From Plasmopara viticola (lineage: Eukaryota; Oomycota; Peronosporomycetes; Peronosporales; Peronosporaceae), in assembly GCA_001695595.3 (NCBI GenBank), contig MBPM02000009.1:62001-126000 (forward strand): a DNA stretch of 64,000 nucleotides, in the 5' to 3' direction. The first letter of the stretch is position 1. The number at the start of each line of letters is the position of its first letter. The notes beneath the pieces were generated by a model. The model made no database searches. It was not told the origin of the DNA and worked only from the letters and a program-made list of their open reading frames with translations. This document shows positions 55,822-64,000 of this stretch, piece by piece. The position numbers and the translations under genes were made by a program.

Positions 55822-55893
55822 GGGCCTTGCCGGAGATCGAATCCGGGACCTCTCGCACCCTAAGCGAGAATCATACCACTAGACCACAAGGCC
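55822..55893 (-). tRNA. tRNA-Pro (AGG)
   Basis: Consensus body. 5' spacer mixed, TTTATAAAT box. Confidence 0.96.
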
Positions 55894-56165
55894 ACCGAAC
55901 CGGTAATCGCAAACCCAACTTCTTATTTATAAACAATATCATCAGCGTGGGCTTGATCTTTTCTGATGCTGCTGATGCTACGACGATGCCAATCTTTCAC
56001 TCCTTACAGAGCTGCTGATATGACCATAATAAAGTTTGAAGTATACCGTTCGTCTAAAATGAAATTGATAGTTGACCCTTCCTTAAGCACCAGCCAAGCC
56101 AGCAAGATTACACAAACAGAAACAAATTTGCAAATGAATTTCCATTAAAATAGGGAGCAGCAATA

Positions 56166-56237
56166 GGGCCTTGCCGGAGATCGAATCCGGGACCTCTCGC
56201 ACCCTAAGCGAGAATCATACCACTAGACCACAAGGCC
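56166..56237 (-). tRNA. tRNA-Pro (AGG)
   Basis: Consensus body. 5' spacer A with TTATTTGTGATC and TTTGATGTATACC, TTTATATAA box. Confidence 0.96.
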
Positions 56238-56504
56238 ACCGAACCGGTAATCGCAAACCCAACTTCTTATATAAACAATATCATCAGCGTGGGCTTGATC
56301 TTATTTGTGATCTGCTGATGCTACAACAATGCCAATCTTTCACTCCTTACAGAGCTGCTGATGTGACCATGATAAAATTTGATGTATACCATTCGTCTAA
56401 AGTTAAATTGATAATTAACCCTTCCTTAAGCACCAGCCAAGCCAGCAAGATTGCACAGAAACAAAATTGCAAATGAATTTTCACTAAAATAGGGAGCAGC
56501 AATA

Positions 56505-56576
56505 GGGCCTTGCCGGAGATCGAATCCGGGACCTCTCGCACCCTAAGCGAGAATCATACCACTAGACCACAAGGCC
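56505..56576 (-). tRNA. tRNA-Pro (AGG)
   Basis: Consensus body. 5' spacer A with AATGCCATC, TTTATATAA box. Confidence 0.96.
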
Positions 56577-56843
56577 ACCGAACCGGTAATCGCAAACCCA
56601 ACTTCTTATATAAACAATATCATCAGCGTGGGCTTGATCTTATTTCTGATCTGCTGATGCTACAACAATGCCATCTTTCACTCCTTACAGAGCTGCTGAT
56701 GTGACCATGATAAAATTTGAAGTATACCATTCGTCTAAAGTTAAATTGATAATTAACCCTTCCTTAAGCACCAGCCAAGCCAGCAAGATTGCACAGAAAC
56801 AAAAATTGCAAATGAATTTTCACTAAAATAGGGAGCTGCAATA

Positions 56844-56915
56844 GGGCCTTGCCGGAGATCGAATCCGGGACCTCTCGCACCCTAAGCGAGAATCATACCA
56901 CTAGACCACAAGGCC
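56844..56915 (-). tRNA. tRNA-Pro (AGG)
   Basis: Consensus body. 5' spacer A with ACAACATGCC, TTTATATAA box. Confidence 0.96.
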
Positions 56916-57181
56916 ACCGAACCGGTAATCGCAAACCCAACTTCTTATATAAACAATATCATCAGCGTGGGCTTGATCTTATTTCTGATCTGCTGATGCT
57001 ACAACATGCCAATCTTTCACTCCTTACAGAGCTGCTGATGTGACCATGATAAAATTTGAAGTATACCATTCGTCTAAAGTTAAATTGATAATTAACCCTT
57101 CCTTAAGCACCAGCCAAGCCAGCAAGATTGCACAGAAACAAAATTGCAAATGAATTTTCACTAAAATAGGGAGCTGCAATA

Positions 57182-57253
57182 GGGCCTTGCCGGAGATCGA
57201 ATCCGGGACCTCTCGCACCCTAAGCGAGAATCATACCACTAGACCACAAGGCC
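57182..57253 (-). tRNA. tRNA-Pro (AGG)
   Basis: Consensus body. 5' spacer mixed, mostly B; TTTATAAAT box. Confidence 0.96.
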
Positions 57254-57529
57254 ACCGAACCGGTATCGCAAACCCAACTTCTTATTTATAAACAATATCA
57301 TCAGCGTGGGCTTGCTCGTTTTCTGATGCACTGATGCTACGACGATGCCATCTTTCACTCCTTACAGAGCTGCTGATATGACCATGAAAAATTTGAAGTA
57401 TACCGTTCGTACTAAAGTGAAATTGATAGCTGACCCTTCCTTAAGCATCTACCAAGCCAGCAAGATTACACAAAGCGCTTAGAAACAAATTGCAAAATGA
57501 AATTTCCATTAAAATAGGGAGCAGAAATA

Positions 57530-57601
57530 GGGCCTTGCCGGAGATCGAATCCGGGACCTCTCGCACCCTAAGCGAGAATCATACCACTAGACCACAAGGC
57601 C
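57530..57601 (-). tRNA. tRNA-Pro (AGG)
   Basis: Consensus body. 5' spacer B with dropped bases, TTTATAATAA box. Confidence 0.96.
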
Positions 57602-57867
57602 ACCGAACCGGTAATCGCAAACCCAACTTCTTATTATAAAGAATATCATCAGCGTGGGCTTGCTCGTTTTCGTGATGCACTGCTACACGATGCCGATCTT
57701 TCACTCCTTACAGAGCTGCTGATATGACCATAAAAATTTGAAGTATACCGTTCGTCAAAGTGAAATTGATAGCTGACCCTTCCTTAAGCATCTACCAAGC
57801 CAGCAAGATTGCACAAAGCGCTTAGAAACAAATTGCAAATGAATTTCCTAAAATAGGGAGCAGAATA

Positions 57868-57939
57868 GGGCCTTGCCGGAGATTGAATCCGGGACCTCTC
57901 GCACCCTAAGCGAGAATCATACCACTAGACCACAAGGCC
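57868..57939 (-). tRNA. tRNA-Pro (AGG), T-loop variant
   Basis: Full length, with G57 changed to A (T loop TTCAATC). Position 57 tolerates any purine, so the change should be neutral for fold and B box. 5' spacer A, TTTATATATAA box. Confidence 0.94.
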
Positions 57940-58212
57940 ACCGAACCGGTATATCGCAAACCCAACTTCTTATATATAAACAATATCATCAGCGTGGGCT
58001 TGATCTTATTTCTGATCTGCTGATGCTACAACAATGCCAATCTTTCACTCCTTACAGAGCTGCTGATGTGACCATGATAAAATTTGAAGTATACCATTCG
58101 TCTAAAGTTAAATTGATAATTAACCCTTCCTTAAGCACCAGCCAAGCCAGCAAGATTGCACAGAAACAAAAATTGCAGAATGACATTTTCACTAAAATAG
58201 GGAGCTGCAATA

Positions 58213-58284
58213 GGGCCTTGCCGGAGATCGAATCCGGGACCTCTCGCACCCTAAGCGAGAATCATACCACTAGACCACAAGGCC
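58213..58284 (-). tRNA. tRNA-Pro (AGG)
   Basis: Consensus body. 5' spacer A with ACAACATGCC, TTTATATCTAA box. Confidence 0.96.
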
Positions 58285-58552
58285 ACCGAACCGGTAATCG
58301 CAAACCCAACTTCTTAGATATAAACAATATCATCAGCGTGGGCTTGATCTTATTTCTGATCTGCTGATGCTACAACATGCCAATCTTTCACTCCTTACAG
58401 AGCTGCTGATGTGACCATGATAAAATTTGAAGTATACCATTCGTCTAAAGTTAAATTGATAATTAACCCTTCCTTAAGCACCAGCCAAGCCAGCAAGATT
58501 GCACAGAAACAAAATTGCAAATGAATTTTCACTAAAATAGGGAGCTGCAATA

Positions 58553-58624
58553 GGGCCTTGCCGGAGATCGAATCCGGGACCTCTCGCACCCTAAGCGAGA
58601 ATCATACCACTAGACCACAAGGCC
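58553..58624 (-). tRNA. tRNA-Pro (AGG)
   Basis: Consensus body. 5' spacer mixed, mostly B; TTTATAAAT box. Confidence 0.96.
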
Positions 58625-58885
58625 ACCGAACCGGTAATCGCAAACCCAACTTCTTATTTATAAACAATATCATCAGCGTGGGCTTGCTCGTTTTCTGATG
58701 CTATGCTACGACGATGCCAATCTTTCACTCCTTACAGAGCTGCTGATATGACCATAAAAAATTTGAAGTATACCGTTCGTCAAAGTTAAATTGATAATTA
58801 CCCTTCCTTAAGCACTACCAAGCCAGCAAGATTACACAGAGAAACAAATTGCAAATGAATTTCACTAAAATAGGGAGCTGCAATA

Positions 58886-58935
58886 GGGCCTTGCCGGAGA
58901 TCGAATCCGGGACCTCTCGCACAAGACCACAAGCC
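58886..58935 (-). pseudogene. tRNA-Pro, anticodon and D arms deleted
   Basis: About 22 bp are missing (plus strand CTCGCAC joined to AAGACCACAAG): the anticodon loop, the 5' anticodon strand and part of the D arm. One acceptor base is lost too (ACAAGCC for ACAAGGCC). The remaining 50 nt keep the T arm and B box but no AGG anticodon. The terminator and the TTTATAAAT box of the 5' B spacer are intact, so it might still be transcribed. Confidence 0.93.
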
Positions 58936-59216
58936 ACCGAACCGGTAATCGCAAACCCAACTTCTTATTTATAAACAATATCATCAGCGTGGGCTTGCTC
59001 GTTTTCGTGATGCACTAATGCTACGACGATGCCGATCTTTCACTCCTTATAGAGCTGCTGATATGACCATAAAACAATTTGAAGTATACCGTTCGTACAA
59101 AGTGAAATTGATAGCTGACCCTTCCTTAAGCATCTACCAAGCCAGCAAGATTACACAAAGCGCTTAGAAACAAATTTAGCAAAATGAAATTTCCATTAAA
59201 ATAGGGAGCAGCAATA

Positions 59217-59288
59217 GGGCCTTGCCGGAGATCGAATCCGGGACCTCTCGCACCCTAAGCGAGAATCATACCACTAGACCACAAGGCC
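59217..59288 (-). tRNA. tRNA-Pro (AGG)
   Basis: Consensus body. 5' spacer A that ends AATGACACTTTAGGGGG, TTTATATTAA box. Confidence 0.96.
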
Positions 59289-59550
59289 ACCGAACCGGTA
59301 ATCGCAAACCCAACTTCTTAATATAAACAATATCATCAGCGTGGGCTTGATCTTATTTCTGATCTGCTGATGCTACAACAATGCCAATCTTTCACTCCTT
59401 ACAGAGCTGCTGATGTGACCATGATAAAATTTGAAGTATACCATTCGTCTAAAGTTAAATTGATAATTAACCCTTCCTTAAGCACCAGCCAAGCCAGCAA
59501 GATTGCACAGAAACAAAATTGCAAATGACACTTTAGGGGGAGCTGCAATA

Positions 59551-59622
59551 GGGCCTTGCCGGAGATCGAATCCGGGACCTCTCGCACCCTAAGCGAGAAT
59601 CATACCACTAGACCACAAGGCC
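59551..59622 (-). tRNA. tRNA-Pro (AGG), first terminator lost
   Basis: Consensus body. The trailer reads CCCCCTAAAGTGTCATTTGC, without the usual TTTT; the next T run is CAATTTTG, about 36 nt past the gene. 5' spacer A with private changes (CATATAAAGATTTGAAG, GTAAACC, TAAGACCCAGCC), TTTATATAA box. Confidence 0.94.
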
Positions 59623-59888
59623 ACCGAACCGGTAATCGCAAACCCAACTTCTTATATAAACAATATCATCAGCGTGGGCTTGATCTTATTCTGATCTGCT
59701 ATGCTACAACAATGCCAATCTTTCACTCCTTACAGAGCTGCTGATGTGACCATATAAAGATTTGAAGTAAACCATTCGTCTAAAGTTAAATTGATAATAA
59801 ACCCTTCCTTAAGACCCAGCCAAGCCAGCAAGATTGCACAGAAACTAAAATTGCAAATGACATTTCACTAAAATAGGGAGCTGCAATA

Positions 59889-59960
59889 GGGCCTTGCCGG
59901 AGATCGAATCCGGGACCTCTCGCACCCTAAGCGAGAATCATACCACTAGACCACAAGGCC
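59889..59960 (-). tRNA. tRNA-Pro (AGG)
   Basis: Consensus body. 5' spacer A, TTTATATATAA box. Confidence 0.96.
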
Positions 59961-60230
59961 ACCGAACCGGTAATCGCAAACCCAACTTCTTATATATAAA
60001 CAATATCATCAGCGTGGGCTTGATCTTATTTCTGATCTGCTGATGCTACAACAATGCCAATCTTTCACTCCTTACAGAGCTGCTGATGTGACCATGATAA
60101 AATTTGAAGTATACCATTCGTCTAAAGTTAAATTGATAATTACCCTTCCTTAAGCACCAGCCAAGCCAGCAAGATTGCACAGAAACAAAAATTGCAAATG
60201 ACATTTTCACTAAAATAGGGAGCTGCAATA

Positions 60231-60302
60231 GGGCCTTGCCGGAGATCGAATCCGGGACCTCTCGCACCCTAAGCGAGAATCATACCACTAGACCACAAGG
60301 CC
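60231..60302 (-). tRNA. tRNA-Pro (AGG)
   Basis: Consensus body. 5' spacer A with CTACACAATGCC, TTTATATCTAA box. Confidence 0.96.
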
Positions 60303-60573
60303 ACCGAACCGGTATATCGCAAACCCAACTTCTTAGATATAAACAATATCATCAGCGTGGGCTTGATCTTATTTCTGATCTGCTGATGCTACACAATGCC
60401 AATCTTTCACTCCTTACAGAGCTGCTGATGTGACCATGATAAAATTTGAAGTATACCATTCGTCTAAAGTTAAATTGATAATTAACCCTTCCTTAAGCAC
60501 CAGCCAAGCCAGCAAGATTGCACAGAAACAAAAATTGCAAATGACATTTTCACTAAAATAGGGAGCTGCAATA

Positions 60574-60645
60574 GGGCCTTGCCGGAGATCGAATCCGGGA
60601 CCTCTCGCACCCTAAGCGAGAATCATACCACTAGACCACAAGGCC
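60574..60645 (-). tRNA. tRNA-Pro (AGG)
   Basis: Consensus body. 5' spacer B (ATTGACAGCTGACC variant), TTTATAAAT box. Confidence 0.96.
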
Positions 60646-60923
60646 ACCGAACCGGTAATCGCAAACCCAACTTCTTATTTATAAAGAATATCATCAGCGT
60701 GGGCTTGCTCGTTTTCGTGATGCACTAATGCTACGACGATGCCGATCTTTCACTCCTTACAGAGCTGCTGATATGACCATAAAACAATTTGAAGTATACC
60801 GTTCGTACAAAGTGAAATTGACAGCTGACCCTTCCTTAAGCATCTACCAAGCCAGCAAGATTACACAAAGCGCTTAGAAACAAATTGCAAATGAAATTTC
60901 CATTAAAATAGGGAGCAGAAATA

Positions 60924-60995
60924 GGGCCTTGCCGGAGATCGAATCCGGGACCTCTCGCACCCTAAGCGAGAATCATACCACTAGACCACAAGGCC
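60924..60995 (-). tRNA. tRNA-Pro (AGG)
   Basis: Consensus body. 5' spacer A, TTTATATAA box. Confidence 0.96.
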
Positions 60996-61261
60996 ACCGA
61001 ACCGGTATCGCAAACCCAACTTCTTATATAAACAATATCATCAGCGTGGGCTTGATCTTATTTCTGATCTGCTGATGCTACAACAATGCCAATCTTTCAC
61101 TCCTTACAGAGCTGCTGATGTGACCATGATAAAATTTGAAGTATACCATTCGTCTAAAGTTAAATTGATAATTAACCCTTCCTTAAGCACCAGCCAAGCC
61201 AGCAAGATTGCACAGAAACAAAATTGCAAATGAATTTTCACTAAAATAGGGAGCTGCAATA

Positions 61262-61333
61262 GGGCCTTGCCGGAGATCGAATCCGGGACCTCTCGCACCC
61301 TAAGCGAGAATCATACCACTAGACCACAAGGCC
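61262..61333 (-). tRNA. tRNA-Pro (AGG)
   Basis: Consensus body. 5' spacer A, TTTATATTAA box. Confidence 0.96.
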
Positions 61334-61603
61334 ACCGAACCGGTATATCGCAAACCCAACTTCTTAATATAAACAATATCATCAGCGTGGGCTTGATCTT
61401 ATTTCTGATCTGCTGATGCTACAACAATGCCAATCTTTCACTCCTTACAGAGCTGCTGATGTGACCATGATAAAATTTGAAGTATACCATTCGTCTAAAG
61501 TTAAATTGATAATTAACCCTTCCTTAAGCACCAGCCAAGCCAGCAAGATTGCACAGAAACAAAATTGCAAATGACATTTTCACTAAAATAGGGAGCTGCA
61601 ATA

Positions 61604-61675
61604 GGGCCTTGCCGGAGATCGAATCCGGGACCTCTCGCACCCTAAGCGAGAATCATACCACTAGACCACAAGGCC
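61604..61675 (-). tRNA. tRNA-Pro (AGG)
   Basis: Consensus body. 5' spacer A with the ACAACAGTGCC marker and GACGTGTCCATG, TTTATATATAA box. Confidence 0.96.
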
Positions 61676-61943
61676 ACCGAACCGGTAATCGCAAACCCAA
61701 CTTCTTATATATAAACAATATCATCAGCGTGGGCTTGATCTTATTTCTGATCTGCTGATGCTACAACAGTGCCAATCTTTCACTCCTTACAGAGCTGCTG
61801 ACGTGTCCATGATAAATTTGAAGTATACCATTCGTCTAAAGTTAAATCGATAATTAACCCTTCCTTAAGCACCAGCCAAGCCAGCAAGATTGCACAGAAA
61901 CAAAATTGCAAATGAATTTTCACTAAAATAGGGAGCTGCAATA

Positions 61944-62015
61944 GGGCCTTGCCGGAGATCGAATCCGGGACCTCTCGCACCCTAAGCGAGAATCATACCA
62001 CTAGACCACAAGGCC
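61944..62015 (-). tRNA. tRNA-Pro (AGG)
   Basis: Consensus body. 5' spacer A with the ACAACAGTGCC marker and GACGTGACC, TTTATATATAA box. Confidence 0.96.
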
Positions 62016-62284
62016 ACCGAACCGGTAATCGCAAACCCAACTTCTTATATATAAACAATATCATCAGCGTGGGTTGATCTTATTTCTGATCTGCTGATGC
62101 TACAACAGTGCCAATCTTTCACTCCTTACAGAGCTGCTGACGTGACCATGATAAAATTTGAAGTATACCATTCGTCTAAAGTTAAATTGATAATTAACCC
62201 TTCCTTAAGCACCAGCCAAGCCAGCAAGATTGCACAGAAACAAAATTGCAAATGACATTTTCACTAAAATAGGGAGCTGCAATA

Positions 62285-62356
62285 GGGCCTTGCCGGAGAT
62301 CGAATCCGGGACCTCTCGCACCCTAAGCGAGAATCATACCACTAGACCACAAGGCC
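62285..62356 (-). tRNA. tRNA-Pro (AGG)
   Basis: Consensus body. 5' spacer B, TTTATAAAT box. Confidence 0.96.
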
Positions 62357-62638
62357 ACCGAACCGGTAAATCGCAAACCCAACTTCTTATTTATAAAGAA
62401 TATCATCAGCGTGGGCTTGCTCGTTTTCGTGATGCACTAATGCTACGACGATGCCGATCTTTCACTCCTTATAGAGCTGCTGATATGACCATAAAACAAT
62501 TTGAAGTATACCGTTCGTACAAAGTGAAATTGATAGCTGACCCTTCCTTAAGCATCTACCAAGCCAGCAAGATTACACAAAGCGCTTAGAAACAAATTTA
62601 GCAAAATGAAATTTCCATTAAAATAGGGAGCAGAAATA

Positions 62639-62710
62639 GGGCCTTGCCGGAGATCGAATCCGGGACCTCTCGCACCCTAAGCGAGAATCATACCACTAGA
62701 CCACAAGGCC
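62639..62710 (-). tRNA. tRNA-Pro (AGG)
   Basis: Consensus body. 5' spacer A, TTTATATATAA box. Confidence 0.96.
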
Positions 62711-62982
62711 ACCGAACCGGTATATCGCAAACCCAACTTCTTATATATAAACAATATCATCAGCGTGGGCTTGATCTTATTTCTGATCTGCTGATGCTAC
62801 AACAATGCCAATCTTTCACTCCTTACAGAGCTGCTGATGTGACCATGATAAAATTTGAAGTATACCATTCGTCTAAAGTTAAATTGATAATTAACCCTTC
62901 CTTAAGCACCAGCCAAGCCAGCAAGATTGCACAGAAACAAAATTGCAAAATGACATTTTCACTAAAATAGGGAGCTGCAATA

Positions 62983-63054
62983 GGGCCTTGCCGGAGATCG
63001 AATCCGGGACCTCTCGCACCCTAAGCGAGAATCATACCACTAGACCACAAGGCC
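62983..63054 (-). tRNA. tRNA-Pro (AGG)
   Basis: Consensus body. 5' spacer mixed with dropped bases, TTTATAATAA box. Confidence 0.96.
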
Positions 63055-63322
63055 ACCGAACCGGTAATCGCAAACCCAACTTCTTATTATAAACAATATC
63101 ATCAGCGTGGGCTTGCTCGTTTTCTGATGCACTGATGCTACACGAATGCCATCTTTCACTCCTTAGAGCTGCTGATATGACCATGAAAAATTTGAAGTAT
63201 ACCGTTCGTACAAAGTTAAATTGATAATGACCCTTCCTTAAGCATCTAGCCAAGCCAGCAAGATTACACAAAGCGCTAGAAACAAATTGCAAAATGAATT
63301 TCATAAAATAGGGAGCAGAATA

Positions 63323-63394
63323 GGGCCTTGCCGGAGATCGAATCCGGGACCTCTCGCACCCTAAGCGAGAATCATACCACTAGACCACAAGGCC
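63323..63394 (-). tRNA. tRNA-Pro (AGG)
   Basis: Consensus body. 5' spacer A, TTTATATCTAA box. Confidence 0.96.
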
Positions 63395-63665
63395 ACCGAA
63401 CCGGTATATCGCAAACCCAACTTCTTAGATATAAACAATATCATCAGCGTGGGCTTGATCTTATTTCTGATCTGCTGATGCTACAACAATGCCAATCTTT
63501 CACTCCTTACAGAGCTGCTGATGTGACCATGATAAAATTTGAAGTATACCATTCGTCTAAAGTTAAATTGATAATTAACCCTTCCTTAAGCACCAGCCAA
63601 GCCAGCAAGATTGCACAGAAACAAAAATTGCAAATGAATTTTCACTAAAATAGGGAGCTGCAATA

Positions 63666-63737
63666 GGGCCTTGCCGGAGATCGAATCCGGGACCTCTCGC
63701 ACCCTAAGCGAGAATCATACCACTAGACCACAAGGCC
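63666..63737 (-). tRNA. tRNA-Pro (AGG)
   Basis: Consensus body; last complete gene in the window. 5' spacer A running to the window edge, TTTATATAA box. Confidence 0.96.
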
Positions 63738-64000
63738 ACCGAACCGGTAATCGCAAACCCAACTTCTTATATAAACAATATCATCAGCGTGGGCTTGATC
63801 TTATTTCTGATCTGCTGATGCTACAACAATGCCAATCTTTCACTCCTTACAGAGCTGCTGATGTGACCATGATAAAATTTGAAGTATACCATTCGTCTAA
63901 AGTTAAATTGATAATTACCCTTCCTTAAGCACCAGCCAAGCCAGCAAGATTGCACAGAAACAAAAATTGCAAATGAATTTTCACTAAAATAGGGAGCTGC

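Larger units (their letters stand above)
1..64000 (-). repeat. Tandem array of ~340-bp tRNA-Pro(AGG) units
   Basis: The window consists only of head-to-tail copies of one unit: a 72-bp tRNA-Pro gene plus a spacer of about 270 bp. There are 188 tRNA loci, all on the minus strand, with no inversions and no unrelated insertions. Start-to-start spacing is usually 335-355 bp. Exceptions are short units (167 bp from 20411, 268 bp from 27757, 306 bp from 16287, 105 bp from 38647) and one long unit (410 bp from 16593). Two spacer families, A and B, are interspersed with mixed forms. Nearly every unit contains one ACCGGT (AgeI) and one CTTAAG (AflII) site. The array continues past both ends, so its real size is unknown. 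Arrays of this kind evolve by unequal exchange and gene conversion; assembly collapse or expansion is also possible. Confidence 0.98.

Noticed and set aside
1781..63304. Minus-strand ORFs of about 64 codons starting MREVPDSISGKAL
   Set aside because: They begin inside the tRNA anticodon arm at GTG and run through the trailer and spacer. The hydrophobic look (ILLAWLVLKEG) comes from spacer composition; the frame breaks with each spacer indel, so no conserved small protein is supported.
180..63928. Many plus-strand ORFs of 60-388 codons starting at TTG and containing MPEIESGTSRTLSENHTT
   Set aside because: They are the antisense strand of the tRNA gene read through into the spacer. The shared peptide is the tRNA complement, the ends differ with each spacer indel, and no start, codon bias or domain supports coding. 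The 388-codon case exists only because a truncated unit near 20578 keeps the frame open.
1..64000. CRISPR-like array
   Set aside because: Repeats and spacers are both repeated, the unit is about 340 bp, and the constant part is a tRNA; this is not CRISPR architecture.
1..64000. SINE family derived from tRNA-Pro
   Set aside because: The copies are strictly head-to-tail at fixed spacing without poly-A tails or target-site duplications, and the tRNA folds as a full gene.
1..64000. Bacterial or phage tRNA cluster
   Set aside because: A34 for proline, no encoded CCA, T4 ends, A-box match and a single isotype repeated 188 times all point to eukaryotic Pol III genes.
1..64000. Assigning the array to Entamoeba, a plant, a fish or an amphibian
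   Set aside because: All are known to have tRNA arrays, but the acceptor stem and spacer do not match anything I can recall firmly; without a search this would be a guess.

Overview
The whole window is one head-to-tail tandem array of a short repeat unit, usually about 335-355 bp. Each unit carries a single 72-nt tRNA-Pro gene with anticodon AGG on the minus strand. I count 188 tRNA loci: 184 full-length copies, of which about 178 read as identical by eye, and 4 truncated or scrambled copies. All are in the same orientation, about 2.9 genes per kb, and the array runs off both ends. I see no protein-coding gene, rRNA, CRISPR array or mobile element.

The sequence points to a nuclear eukaryotic genome. 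The anticodon is A34-type (AGG), CCA is not encoded, internal Pol III A and B boxes are present, and most copies have a TTTT terminator about 15 nt past the tRNA 3' end. The tRNA body resembles metazoan and plant tRNA-Pro(AGG), but the acceptor and T-stem bases do not let me name a lineage. Comparable single-isotype or few-gene tRNA arrays are known from Entamoeba, Arabidopsis chromosome 1 (a Pro array and a Tyr-Tyr-Ser array), zebrafish and Xenopus. I cannot assign this window to any of these.

Unit layout in the direction of transcription (minus strand): a spacer of about 270 bp; a TATA-like box (usually TTTATATAA or TTTATAAAT) at about -30 to -40; a conserved 5' flank of about 30 bp that includes ACCGGTTCGGT directly abutting the gene; the tRNA; a trailer of about 15 nt; and TTTT. 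Spacers fall into two families. Type A is the commoner, roughly 118 copies by eye, with GATCTTATTT, ACAACAATGCC, GATGTGACCATGAT and CACCAGCC on the plus strand. Type B, roughly 40 copies, has GCTCGTTTTCG, ACGACGATGCC, GATATGACCATAAAA, CATCTACC and AAAGCGCTTAG. About 30 spacers are mixed (type M). Long A runs (about 17.0-20.1 kb) and A/B alternation (about 9.1-11.5 kb) give a higher-order structure. Many M spacers lack bases exactly at A/B discriminating positions, which looks like assembly-consensus collapse rather than biology.

Most notable points: the array itself; a T-arm A53-U61 pair in place of the near-universal G53-C61 in every complete copy, which also makes the B box atypical; an upstream TATA-like box conserved in both spacer families; and a handful of broken genes and rearranged units that mark unequal exchange or assembly joins. 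In the individual tRNA entries, '5' spacer' means the spacer at higher coordinates, which holds that copy's upstream region, and the box is written in transcription sense.
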